In this document: in pieces, positions 33,921 to 41,366 of the stretch | Layout of the letters: the number at the start of each line of letters is the position of its first letter | Numbering within the stretch: the first letter of the stretch is position 1 | Source: Actinobacteria bacterium 69-20 | GTDB taxonomy: Bacteria > Actinomycetota > Actinomycetes > Mycobacteriales > Nakamurellaceae | DNA: 50,223 bases | Assembly (NCBI GenBank): GCA_001897425.1 | Contig: MKSW01000006.1 | Span: 1-50,223 of the forward strand | Direction: 5' to 3' | Notes under the pieces: model-generated | Told to the model about the DNA's origin: nothing | The model's database searches: none | What the model saw: the letters and a program-made list of their open reading frames with translations, nothing else | Program-made: the position numbers and the translations under genes

Positions 33921-34244
33921 GGTCACTCCCTTGGTTCGGGCGCCCGATCCAACCGCGGCACCCACCTCATGCGGTCCCCGTAAGTGCAGCGTCCCCTCAA
34001 CCGCAGTATCCCCGCGGGGCGCTGCGCATATTCCAGCCTCGGAAAATCGCGGATGACATGCGAGGGTCCAAGGTCCCGAGCGCGGGGGACCTGTGGCCGT
34101 GGCATGGGCGATAGCACAGCGCCAGGCTCGAAGAAGGCCGGGGCCAAGGGTCACCAGGGACCTCATATGTCGTCGCGGCGGGTCCACCGCCCGGCGGAGG
34201 TGGTTCCACGCCGGCCGGATGTCCGCTACCGAAGGGAGCCGGAG
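33921..34244. promoter_or_regulatory. Divergent control region, DUF1918 / CBS-BON genes
   Basis: No convincing gene. It carries the two DosR-like boxes at 34064-34078 and 34085-34098, and GATAGC at about 34110 as a candidate -10 for the rightward gene. That would give a leader of about 120 nt. GGGAG at 34234 is the ribosome binding site. Confidence 0.5.
34064..34098. promoter_or_regulatory. Pair of DosR-box-like sequences
   Basis: GGGTCCAAGGTCCCG (34064-34078) and GGGGACCTGTGGCC (34085-34098) have centres about 21 bp apart. Known: DosR boxes have a GGGAC...GNCCC form and often occur in pairs about two helical turns apart. The match is approximate. Confidence 0.4.
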
Positions 34245-35174
34245 ATGAGCGAGCGCGAGAGATTCGCGGCCAGGCGCGAAGCCGCGGCCGACACCGTGCA
34301 TCGAGCCCGTCCGGATGACGACCGGTACCGATCCGCGTTGGAGCGGTATCTGACGGCGCTGGGACGTCCGGCGGCCGACCAACTCGAACCGCCGCCGGGA
34401 ACCGCGTCCCAGCCGGCGGGCACGGCGAACCCCGCGAGCCCGGCGGCCGCGCCCTTGTCGCCGACACCGTGGACGAACACACCCGTACGCGACGTCATGA
34501 CCGCCAACGTGATCGTCGTGGACGAGGACGCGACCTTCAAGCACATCACCCATGTCCTGACCGAGAACCGGGTCAGCGCTGTGCCTGTCGTCGACCGCAT
34601 GGGCCGGGTGCTCGGCATCGTGTCGGAGTCGGACCTGCTCGCCAAGGTCGCGGCCGGCGGAGATCCGCACGCCAAGATCGGTGGCCATTACCCCGAGCGA
34701 CAACATCTGCGCCGCAAGGCCCAGGGCGAGACGGCGAGGGACATGATGACGGCACCGGCCGTGACGGTGTCCCCCGAGGACGTCGTGGTCGACGCCGCGC
34801 GGGTGGCCGCTCGGGCTCATGTGCGGCGGCTTCCGGTGGTCGACGATCGCGGGATCCTGGTCGGCATCGTGTCTCGCACGGATCTGCTGCGGGTATTCCT
34901 CAAGAGCGACGAGGAGCTTCACGACTACATCGCCGACGAGGTGCTCAGTAAGCGGTTCCTGCTGGAACCCGGTTCGGTCGTCGTCACGGTCGCCGACGGG
35001 GTCGTCACCCTGCGCGGGCAGGTGGAGACCAAGATGATGCTGGAGCCGCTGCTGGACAACATCCGGTCGCTGGACGGAGTGGTTGCGGTGCACACTGACC
35101 TGACGTACCAGGCCGAGTACCCGACCACGTCGACGTCGCTCATCTACCCGCCGCCGCAGTTCCGGGCGCCGTAA
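34245..35174 (+). CDS. CBS-domain-pair protein with C-terminal BON domain
   Basis: Seen: about 309 aa. The N-terminal 75 residues are charged and Pro/Ala-rich (RYRSALERYLTALGRPA). The first CBS motif is VRDVMTANVIVVDEDATFKHI to GRVLGIVSESDLL; the second is ARDMMTAPAVTVSPEDVV to GILVGIVSRTDLLRVFL. A BON domain follows (RFLLEPGSVVVTVADGVVTLRGQVE). Known: CBS pairs bind adenine nucleotides, and BON domains bind membranes or proteins. This three-part protein is typical of stress-responsive CBS proteins in actinobacteria (compare hypoxic response protein 1). ATG 34245 follows GGGAG and GGAG. Its last codons lie inside a 12-bp tandem repeat. Confidence 0.88.
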   Translation: MSERERFAARREAAADTVHRARPDDDRYRSALERYLTALGRPAADQLEPPPGTASQPAGTANPASPAAAPLSPTPWTNTPVRDVMTANVIVVDEDATFKHITHVLTENRVSAVPVVDRMGRVLGIVSESDLLAKVAAGGDPHAKIGGHYPERQHLRRKAQGETARDMMTAPAVTVSPEDVVVDAARVAARAHVRRLPVVDDRGILVGIVSRTDLLRVFLKSDEELHDYIADEVLSKRFLLEPGSVVVTVADGVVTLRGQVETKMMLEPLLDNIRSLDGVVAVHTDLTYQAEYPTTSTSLIYPPPQFRAP

Positions 35175-35211
35175 CGGGCGCCGTAACGGGCGCCGTAACG
35201 GGCGTCGTGAC
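35164..35211 (+). repeat. 12-bp tandem repeat across a stop codon
   Basis: GGGCGCCGTAAC is repeated exactly three times from 35164, and a fourth diverged unit GGGCGTCGTGAC follows. The TAA of the first unit is the stop of the CBS-BON gene. Copy-number change would not alter the protein. Confidence 0.85.
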
Positions 35212-35304
35212 CTGACGAAGCCGAGTCGCCGCCCGCCGGGAAGACGCAACCGGCTACCCCGTGGCGCCGGCGTCGACCCATAGGTGGGGGAAGGAGCAGC
35301 TCAC

Positions 35305-36021
35305 ATGTTGTTCCGGAATCGAGTGGACGCGGGCCGCCGGCTCGCCGAGCAGCTCCAGGAGTACGCCCGTCATGACGTCGTCGTGGTAGGTCTGCCGCGC
35401 GGCGGGGTCCCTGTCGCGTTCGAGGTCGCGAGCGCGCTGGGCGCACCGCTGGACGTGATCATGGTGCGCAAGCTCGGCGTCCCGTTCCAGCGCGAATTGG
35501 CCATGGGCGCCGTCGGTGAGGGTGGCGTGCGGGTCATCAATGACGATCTCGTCCACCAGGCCAGGGTCACCGCCCAGGAGCTGTCCTCGATCGAAGGGCG
35601 GGAACGCGCCGAGATGGACAGACGGGCCACCCGGTACCGCGGTTCGCGTCCGCCGGTGCCGCTCGCCGGTCGGATCGTCGTCATCGTCGATGACGGCGTA
35701 GCCACCGGATCGACCGCGCGCGCCGCATGCGCAGTTGCTCGGGCGCAGGGCGCGCGCCGGGTGGTCCTCGCCGTGCCGGTCGCGCCCACCGACGAGGTGG
35801 CCGGGCTCCTCGATTGCGCCGACGCGGTCGTCTGCGTCGAGGCCATCGGTGAGCAGTTCGTCGCGGTGGGCCAGTCCTACGCCGACTTCGCACCCGTCAG
35901 GGATGCCGAGGTCGCCGACCTGCTGGACCGCGCCGCGCACCGCGGCGACTTCGAAACCCTCAGTCCGGTGGCCGCGGAGGCCGAGCCGGCTACTCCATCG
36001 AGAACATCGAACCAGGGTTGA
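35305..36021 (+). CDS. Phosphoribosyltransferase-fold protein
   Basis: Seen: about 238 aa. The N-terminal part has PRGGVPVAFEVASALGAPLDVIMVRKLG, and the PRPP-binding signature VVIVDDGVATGSTARA lies at about 125-140. GSRPPVPLAGR precedes it. Known: this family (type I phosphoribosyltransferase, as in Rv0571c of the M. tuberculosis DosR regulon) binds PRPP or related phospho-sugars; the exact reaction is not established. It lies 130 bp after the CBS-BON gene, same strand. AAGGAG at 35291 selects ATG 35305. Its 3' end overlaps the convergent FAD oxidase gene by 32 bp. Confidence 0.85.
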   Translation: MLFRNRVDAGRRLAEQLQEYARHDVVVVGLPRGGVPVAFEVASALGAPLDVIMVRKLGVPFQRELAMGAVGEGGVRVINDDLVHQARVTAQELSSIEGRERAEMDRRATRYRGSRPPVPLAGRIVVIVDDGVATGSTARAACAVARAQGARRVVLAVPVAPTDEVAGLLDCADAVVCVEAIGEQFVAVGQSYADFAPVRDAEVADLLDRAAHRGDFETLSPVAAEAEPATPSRTSNQG

Positions 36022-37459
36022 ACAGGCCTGCCGGGTCGAGCGCGCGCTTGATGGCGCGATGCGCCGACAGCCCCACCGGCCCGATCTCGCCGGCGAGGTG
36101 GGCCTGTTTCATGCGGCCGACGCCGTGTTCGCCGGTGATGGTGCCGCCCAGTGCACGGGCCGCGTCCAGCACCCTGTCGTACGCATCGTGGGCGCGCCGG
36201 GCCGCATCGGCGCCGCTGTCGTCGCGGTAGACCATCGTCGGGTGCATGTTGCCGTCGCCGGCATGCCCGACCACCGAGATCAGGATGCCGGTATCCGCCG
36301 AGATGTCCTCGCACGCGGTGATCAGCGCCGCGATCGCCGTGCGCGGCACGCACACGTCGTCGGTGACCCAGGTGCCGAGCTCCTCGAGCGACGGCAGCAC
36401 GTCCCGTCGAGCCTGCAGCAGCATTCGAGCTTCGGCGAGATCCGCTGTGACATAAGAGAACACGGCCCCGGCCGCATCGCAGCACCCCTGCATCCGCTCC
36501 ATCTCGACCAGCGCAGGCTCACCGCCCAGATCGGACTGCCCGATCAGGATCGCGGCGGGCGTCGGCCCATCGCCGAGGATCTTCGCGCCGGTGTGCGCCT
36601 CCACGGCCCGGATCGACGCGGCGTCCATGATCTCCAGCAGCGACGGGACCAGCCCGGCGGCGATCGCGGACGTCACGGCATCGCCTGCGGCACCGACCTT
36701 CTCGAACGCCGCCACCATCGTCACGGGCGCCTGTGGCTTCGGGCGCAGCGACAGTGTGGCCTCGGTGATGATCCCCAGTGTCCCCTCGGACCCGACGATC
36801 AACTTGGTGAGGTCGTACCCCGCAACGCCTTTCACCGTCCGGCGCCCGGTGCGCAGCACCTCGCCGGACGCCAGCACAACTTCCAGGCCCAAGACCGCAT
36901 CGGTCGTCACGCCGTACTTCACGCAGCACAGCCCGCCCGCGTTCGTGGAGAGGTTCCCACCGATCGAGCACCAGTCGTACGAGGACGGATCGGGCGCGTA
37001 GAACAGGCCGCGCGCCTCCACCGCGGTCCGCAGGTCCTTGTTCACGACCCCCGGCTGCACCACGGCCAGCCGGTTGCCCTCGTCGATCTCCAGAATCCGG
37101 TTCATCCGGGTCATCACCACGGACACCGCACCGTCCACCGCGTTCGACGCCCCCGTCAGCCCCGATCCCGCGCCGCGCGGCACGATCGGCACGCCCGCCG
37201 CGGCACAGGCCCGCACCACAGCCGCGACCTCGGCCGTGGACCCCGGCTTCACCACCGCCAGCGGAACGCCGAACGGGGCGAGCGGCATCATGTCCCGGGC
37301 GTAGGCCGCCGTCACATCGGGATCGACGGCGACATACTCGGCGCCGACCGCCGCACGCAGGGCCGCGATCAACTCGGCGGCCGAAGCGGTGGGGGTACCT
37401 CCCGCGTGCGGGGGAATGACGTTGTTCCCCGGCTCGCTCGATCGTGTCGGAACACTCAT
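35990..37459 (-). CDS. FAD-linked oxidase, GlcD / D-lactate dehydrogenase type
   Basis: Seen: about 489 aa. The FAD_binding_4 domain has IVPRGAGSGLTGASNAVDGAVSVVMTRMNRI (about 100-130), then GGNLSTNAGGLCCVKYG and IVGSEGTLGIITEATL. The C-terminal oxidase half has VVGHAGDGNMHP and GEHGVGRMK, giving metal and substrate contacts (His, His, Glu). Known: these oxidise 2-hydroxy acids such as glycolate or D-lactate and pass electrons to quinone. The substrate is unassigned. ATG 37459 chosen (MSVPTRSSE). Its end overlaps the convergent phosphoribosyltransferase gene by 32 bp. Confidence 0.9.
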   Translation of the reverse strand: MSVPTRSSEPGNNVIPPHAGGTPTASAAELIAALRAAVGAEYVAVDPDVTAAYARDMMPLAPFGVPLAVVKPGSTAEVAAVVRACAAAGVPIVPRGAGSGLTGASNAVDGAVSVVMTRMNRILEIDEGNRLAVVQPGVVNKDLRTAVEARGLFYAPDPSSYDWCSIGGNLSTNAGGLCCVKYGVTTDAVLGLEVVLASGEVLRTGRRTVKGVAGYDLTKLIVGSEGTLGIITEATLSLRPKPQAPVTMVAAFEKVGAAGDAVTSAIAAGLVPSLLEIMDAASIRAVEAHTGAKILGDGPTPAAILIGQSDLGGEPALVEMERMQGCCDAAGAVFSYVTADLAEARMLLQARRDVLPSLEELGTWVTDDVCVPRTAIAALITACEDISADTGILISVVGHAGDGNMHPTMVYRDDSGADAARRAHDAYDRVLDAARALGGTITGEHGVGRMKQAHLAGEIGPVGLSAHRAIKRALDPAGLFNPGSMFSME

Positions 37460-37600
37460 GTCCCGACGGTAGCCGCACGCGGCGCCGCCGCAGCCCTCAC
37501 CCCCGGCGCCGGCAGGCGCGTGCCGCACCGCCGCCGCGCGAATACGAGGCGCCCGCGTCAGCCTCGCGCCGAACTGAGCCTTTCTTCAGGAAACCCCCGG

Positions 37601-37606
37601 TAGCCT
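37601..37606 (+). promoter_or_regulatory. -10 element of a leaderless promoter (DedA gene)
   Basis: TAGCCT is followed by 7 nt (TAGCACC) and then GTG 37614, placing the probable transcription start at the first codon. There is no Shine-Dalgarno site. Confidence 0.5.
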
Positions 37607-37613
37607 TAGCACC

Positions 37614-38327
37614 GTGATCCCACCCCATGCCGCGCTCCTTCCGGGCTGGCTGTCCCCGCCCACCCTGATCGACGCGATGGGCTCCTGGGCCGTACTCGGT
37701 GTGGCGCTCATCATCTTCGCGGAGTGCGGGATCCTGCTCGGGTTCTTCCTGCCCGGAGACACCCTGCTCTTCGTGTCGGGACTACTCATCGCCGCGGCCG
37801 CGGGCGGCGGCGACGGTATCCACATCAACCTGATCGCGTTCATCGCCATCGCCACCGTTGCCGCGTTCGTCGGCAACATCGTCGGCTACTGGATCGGATA
37901 TGCGGTGGGCCCCAAGGTCTTTCACCGCAAGGACGCGAAGTTCCTGAAGCCCGAGTACGTGGACAAGTCCGCGCACTTCTTCGCCCGCTTCGGCGCGATC
38001 ACGGTGATGCTCGCGCGGTTCGTCCCGATCGTCCGAACGGTGGCGACCGTGATGGCCGGCGTCGGCCGGATGAACACGAAGCTCTACGCGCTGTACTCCG
38101 CGATCGGCGGTGCCGTGTGGGTCACCGTCGTCACGGTCGCGGGCTACTACCTGGGCCAGATCGACATTATCCGCCGGAACGTCGACCTGATCTTCGTGCT
38201 CGCGGCGATCGTGGTGATCGGCTTCTCGGTGGTGCCGGCCACATGGCATTGGATGCAGAAGCGCTCACGCGCCAAGGCCCTGGCGACGCCGGCCGAACTC
38301 CCCGCATCCTGCGTCGACGACGCGTAG
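37614..38327 (+). CDS. DedA-family membrane protein
   Basis: Seen: 237 aa. DedA hallmarks are ECGILLGFFLPGDTLLFVSGLL, FVGNIVGYWIGYAVGPKVF, ARFVPIVRTVATVMAGVGRM and WVTVVTVAGYYLGQI, with four to six membrane or re-entrant segments. The Glu and the FLPGDT and RFVPIVRT motifs are intact. Known: DedA/VTT-fold proteins include flippases for phosphatidylethanolamine and undecaprenyl phosphate in several bacteria. In M. tuberculosis Rv0364 of this family is next to fba. GTG 37614 appears leaderless. Confidence 0.93.
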   Translation: MIPPHAALLPGWLSPPTLIDAMGSWAVLGVALIIFAECGILLGFFLPGDTLLFVSGLLIAAAAGGGDGIHINLIAFIAIATVAAFVGNIVGYWIGYAVGPKVFHRKDAKFLKPEYVDKSAHFFARFGAITVMLARFVPIVRTVATVMAGVGRMNTKLYALYSAIGGAVWVTVVTVAGYYLGQIDIIRRNVDLIFVLAAIVVIGFSVVPATWHWMQKRSRAKALATPAELPASCVDDA

Positions 38328-38337
38328 GCGGGCGGCG

Positions 38338-38613
38338 TTACCGCGTGCACCAGTCGGCGGGCACGGTGACCTTGATGCCGAAGAACGACGGCAGGTCGGC
38401 GTTCGCGGTGCTGCAGGCCTTCGCCTTGAGCGCCTCGCCCGCGTTCAGCACCTTGTCGCGCTGCTGCCAGCAGAAGAACACCAGCACGGCCGCGAGCACC
38501 AGGCTGATGATCTTGCCGACGATCTTCTTGACCACGATGGCCAGCAGAATCCCGATCACGGCGATCGCGATCAGTGCCCACATGGCGACGGTCTTGATGG
38601 TGTCGAGGTTCAC
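38338..38613 (-). CDS. Small two-helix membrane protein
   Basis: Not recognised. Seen: 91 aa. Two hydrophobic stretches (VAMWALIAIAVIGILLAIVV and IVGKIISLVLAAVLVFFCW) are followed by a soluble tail (QQRDKVLNAGEALKAKACSTANADLPSFFGIKVTVPADWC) with two Cys residues. The GTG start has no ribosome site; TAGATT (reverse of 38622-38627) lies 8 nt upstream, so it may be leaderless. It converges on dedA with a 10-bp gap. Similar small proteins lie near spoU and pyrE in related genomes (recollection, unverified). Confidence 0.7.
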   Translation of the reverse strand: MNLDTIKTVAMWALIAIAVIGILLAIVVKKIVGKIISLVLAAVLVFFCWQQRDKVLNAGEALKAKACSTANADLPSFFGIKVTVPADWCTR

Positions 38614-38646
38614 GGGGAGTCAATCTACCGGCTGCCCGCGAACAAT

Positions 38647-38665
38647 CGGGTATGACGATGTTCCG
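38647..38665 (-). repeat. Dispersed CGTCATAC motif copy (intergenic)
   Basis: The reverse strand reads CGGAACATCGTCATACCCG. It lies in the 70-bp gap between the trmH-type gene and the small membrane protein gene. Confidence 0.75.
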
Positions 38666-38683
38666 GGGCGAGCCCGTTCCGCC

Positions 38684-39379
38684 CTACCAGGCCCGAGAGA
38701 GGTCCGCATGCTGGCGGATCCACGTATGCATCGCGATGCCCGCGGCGACCGCGACGTTGATGGAGCGCGTCGAGCCGAATTGCGCGATCGAGACGGTTGT
38801 TGTTGCGCCGGAACGCAATTCGTCGGTGATGCCGTCGCTCTCGGAACCGAACGCCAGCAGGCATTGTCGGGGCAACGTCACGGTCTCTATCGGCGTGGCG
38901 CCGGGGAGGTTGTCCACCGCGATCACTGATAGGCCCGCGTCCGCCGCGGCGGCGAGCAACTCCGCCGTGGTGTCGTGATGCCGCAGGTGCTGGTATCGGT
39001 CGGTGACCATGGCGCCGCGCCTGTTCCACCGACGGCGTCCGACGATGTGCACGAGCGACACCGCGAACGCGTTGGCGGTACGCACGACCGTGCCGATATT
39101 CATGTCATGGCCGAAGTTCTCGATCGCGATCTGCAGGGGATGCCGGCGGGTGTCGAGGTCGGCGACGATGGCCTCATGCCGCCAGTACCGGTAGTGGTCC
39201 ACGACGTTCCGGCGGTCGCCGCCCGCGAGGAGTTCCGGGTCGAGCCGGGGGTCGTCCGGCCACGGCCACGGGTGCGGGCCGACCCCGGCCGGCGGCGTCA
39301 CCCCCTCCCACTCGGTGGGGCCGGGTGCTGCTGCCGAGTCCCGCGATGCCGAACGAGGTTCGGGCGAGGACAGCGTCAT
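38684..39379 (-). CDS. SpoU/TrmH-family RNA 2'-O-methyltransferase
   Basis: Seen: 231 aa. SPOUT motif 1 is NFGHDMNIGTVVRTANAFAV, motif 2 is LLAFGSESDGI and motif 3 is IAQFGSTRSINVAVAAGIAM; together they form the knotted S-adenosylmethionine site. Known: the family methylates ribose 2'-OH in tRNA or rRNA. The target nucleotide cannot be assigned here. The start ATG overlaps the pyrE stop (ATGA), as in M. tuberculosis, where Rv0380c lies near pyrE. The stop-start junction is part of a dispersed motif copy. Confidence 0.92.
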   Translation of the reverse strand: MTLSSPEPRSASRDSAAAPGPTEWEGVTPPAGVGPHPWPWPDDPRLDPELLAGGDRRNVVDHYRYWRHEAIVADLDTRRHPLQIAIENFGHDMNIGTVVRTANAFAVSLVHIVGRRRWNRRGAMVTDRYQHLRHHDTTAELLAAAADAGLSVIAVDNLPGATPIETVTLPRQCLLAFGSESDGITDELRSGATTTVSIAQFGSTRSINVAVAAGIAMHTWIRQHADLSRAW

Positions 39380-39384
39380 ACGCG
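39366..39384 (+). repeat. Dispersed motif copy on the pyrE-trmH stop-start junction
   Basis: GAGGACAGCGTCATACGCG matches 16 of 19 consensus positions. It includes the overlapping TGA of pyrE and ATG of the methyltransferase gene, read on the other strand. Confidence 0.6.
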
Positions 39385-39984
39385 GTCGTCGGTGAGGCCG
39401 AGATCTGCCAGGCCCAGCAGGTACCGGTACGGCAGGCCGCGCGCCCGGATCGCCTCGGCCGCGCCGGTGTCCCGGTCGATGACGGTGGCCACCCCCACTA
39501 CCGTCGCGCCCGCCTCGACCAGCGCATCCACGGCCAGCAGCACCGACCCGCCGGTGGTGGAGGTGTCTTCGACGGCGAGCACCCTCCGGCCCGAGACCGA
39601 TGGCCCCTCAATGCGTTTGCCGGTGCCGTGGTCCTTGGCGGCCTTGCGCACGACGAAGGCGTCGAGCGGCCGTCCCGGCGCGTGCAGCATGGCGAGCGCC
39701 ACCGGATCGGCGCCCATGGTCAGACCGCCGACCGCGTCGAACCGCCAGTCCGCGGTGAGCTGCTGCAGCAGCACGCCGATCAGCGGGCCGGCTTCGTGGT
39801 GCAGGGTCGGCACGCGCGCGTCCACGTAATAGGAGGCGGTGCGCCCGGACGCGAGCGTGAAGGTGCCGCGCTTCACGGCCAGGTCCTTCACCAGTTCGGC
39901 GAGGCGTGCCTTGAGTTCTGCGTCGACGGGCGGCGCGGCGGGGTCGACGGGCGGCGCGGCGGGGTCGCTCGTGAGGTCGCTCAT
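39376..39984 (-). CDS. pyrE: Orotate phosphoribosyltransferase
   Basis: Seen: about 202 aa. RTASYYVDARVPTLHHEAGPLIG is the substrate-side signature and RRVLAVEDTSTTGGSVLLAVD (about 133-153) the PRPP-binding loop; KAAKDHGTGKRIEG is the flexible catalytic loop. Known: it joins orotate and PRPP to make OMP in pyrimidine synthesis. Odd: the N-terminus carries two identical seven-residue units (DPAAPPV) coded by an exact 21-bp duplication, probably a disordered tail. ATG 39984 chosen; the bases upstream form a large hairpin. Translationally coupled to the methyltransferase gene. Confidence 0.95.
   Translation of the reverse strand: MSDLTSDPAAPPVDPAAPPVDAELKARLAELVKDLAVKRGTFTLASGRTASYYVDARVPTLHHEAGPLIGVLLQQLTADWRFDAVGGLTMGADPVALAMLHAPGRPLDAFVVRKAAKDHGTGKRIEGPSVSGRRVLAVEDTSTTGGSVLLAVDALVEAGATVVGVATVIDRDTGAAEAIRARGLPYRYLLGLADLGLTDDRV
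39922..39963 (-). repeat. Exact 21-bp tandem duplication in pyrE
   Basis: Two identical 21-bp units (from 39922 and from 39943) encode the repeated Asp-Pro-Ala-Ala-Pro-Pro-Val tail at the PyrE N-terminus. Confidence 0.85.
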
Positions 39985-40008
39985 GGCACCCAGCGTTCCA
40001 CAGGTACG

Positions 40009-40094
40009 GCGCCCCTTCTCGCCGAGCGGTGCGACAGGCACCGATCCGCGCCCGAAGTGTCTGATATTTCGCATCGCTCGGCGAGAAGGGGCGC
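40009..40094. repeat. Very long inverted repeat between pyrE and an alpha/beta hydrolase
   Basis: Arms of 26 nt (GCGCCCCTTCTCGCCGAGCG and on) pair with one G-T mismatch around a 34-nt loop. A further GGCGAGAAGGGG copy follows at 40096-40107. It lies in the divergent gap, so its position is not that of a simple terminator. It may be a mobile stem-loop element or a double-sided regulatory site. Confidence 0.8.
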
Positions 40095-40159
40095 GGCGAG
40101 AAGGGGTGGCGTAGCGTCGGCGATGCCACCCCAGTCGCAGCCGTCGACAAGGAGCTCCG

Positions 40160-41254
40160 ATGACGGATTCGCTGCCCCATCGGCCGCACGAAGCGTTCGC
40201 CGGGGCGTCCATCGACACGGCCGTGATCCCGACGGCCCGGACGGCGACCTGCGTCCGGTGGATCGCCGGGCGCGATCGCTCCGAGCCCGTCGTGTTCCTG
40301 CACGGCAACATCTCCTCGTCGCTGTTCTTCTTCCCGCTGATGGCGCATTTACCGCGTCGATTTCGCCCGATCGCGCTCGACCTGCGCGGGTTCGGCGGCA
40401 GCGATCCCGATCCGGTGGACGCCACCCGCGGCGTGCGCGATTTCTCCGATGACGTCCTCGCCGCCCTGGACGCACTACATCTGGGGCGCGCGCACGTGGT
40501 CGGCTGGTCGCTGGGCGGTGCGGTCGCCATGCAGGCGGTAATCGATGCGCCCGAGCGCTTTTCATCCCTCACGCTGATCGCGCCGGTGTCCCCGTTCGGG
40601 TTCGGCGGGACCATCGACGCGGAGGGGCGAATGCTCGCCCCGGACGGTGCGGGCTCCGGTGCGGGCATGGTCAGTCCAAAGTTCGTGCAGGCCTTGGCCA
40701 ATGGCGACACGTCGAGCGAGAACCGTTCCGGCCCCAGGGCTTTGCTGCGGCGTGCCTACGTCGCGCCGGGGTGGGACGGCGAGGGCGAAGAGGAGCTGCT
40801 CGCCGGAATGCTCTCGACCGTCGTCGGCCCGGACAACTACCCGGGGGACGTCGCGCGGTCGGAGTCGTGGCCGTTCTTCGCGCCCGGCACGCGCGGCGTG
40901 ATGAACGCGATCGCGCCCACCAACCTGGAGCTGACCGACCTAGTGGAGGTGGAGCCGAAGCCGCCGGTGCTGTGGCTGCGCGGCAACGGTGACGTCGTCA
41001 TCTCCGATGCATCGTCGATGGACCCGGCGGCGCCGAGCCGCACCGGGGCGATCGCGGGATACCCCGGCCCGGAGGTCGCCCCGCCGCAACCCATGATCGC
41101 GCAGACCCGCGCCGTGCTCGATGCGTTCGCGGAGCGCGGCGGTCGGTACCGCGAGGTCGTCATCGGTGGTGCGGGACACGCCCCATACCTGGAGAAGCTG
41201 CCGGTGACGTTGGAGGCGCTGGTGCCCCACCTGGACGGCGCCGAGAAAGAATGA
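40160..41254 (+). CDS. Alpha/beta-hydrolase fold protein
   Basis: Seen: 364 aa. VFLHGNISSSLFFFPLMAHL supplies the oxyanion HG motif, then LDLRGFGGSDPDP and the nucleophile Ser in VVGWSLGGAVAMQ. The Asp is probably near LWLRGNGDVVI and the His in GGAGHAPYLEKLP. No signal peptide, so cytosolic. A long cap region (about 150-260) separates the two halves. Known: such enzymes cut esters, epoxides or haloalkanes; substrate not assignable. ATG 40160 follows AAGGAG at 40149. It has its own promoter region to the left and ends in a perfect ATGACGTCAT palindrome that includes its stop. Confidence 0.85.
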   Translation: MTDSLPHRPHEAFAGASIDTAVIPTARTATCVRWIAGRDRSEPVVFLHGNISSSLFFFPLMAHLPRRFRPIALDLRGFGGSDPDPVDATRGVRDFSDDVLAALDALHLGRAHVVGWSLGGAVAMQAVIDAPERFSSLTLIAPVSPFGFGGTIDAEGRMLAPDGAGSGAGMVSPKFVQALANGDTSSENRSGPRALLRRAYVAPGWDGEGEEELLAGMLSTVVGPDNYPGDVARSESWPFFAPGTRGVMNAIAPTNLELTDLVEVEPKPPVLWLRGNGDVVISDASSMDPAAPSRTGAIAGYPGPEVAPPQPMIAQTRAVLDAFAERGGRYREVVIGGAGHAPYLEKLPVTLEALVPHLDGAEKE

Positions 41255-41276
41255 CGTCATGATGGTGCGTTGATGG

Positions 41277-41327
41277 TGTCATAGAGGTGTTAGCATGATC
41301 GCGTCATAGTGTCATAATCTGTGTCAC
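41277..41327 (+). promoter_or_regulatory. Promoter and repeated operator of the ABC exporter
   Basis: TTAGCA (41290-41295), 17 bp and CATAAT (41313-41318) make the best -35/-10 pair of the window. Three GTCATA repeats (about 41279, 41303 and 41311) and a GTGTCAC (41321) overlap it, and a perfect ATGACGTCAT lies at 41251-41260. This suggests a repressor whose gene is not adjacent. Confidence 0.7.
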
Positions 41328-41366
41328 CTGCGGCGCGCGATGCTTGGCCGAACGGAGATGGAGACC

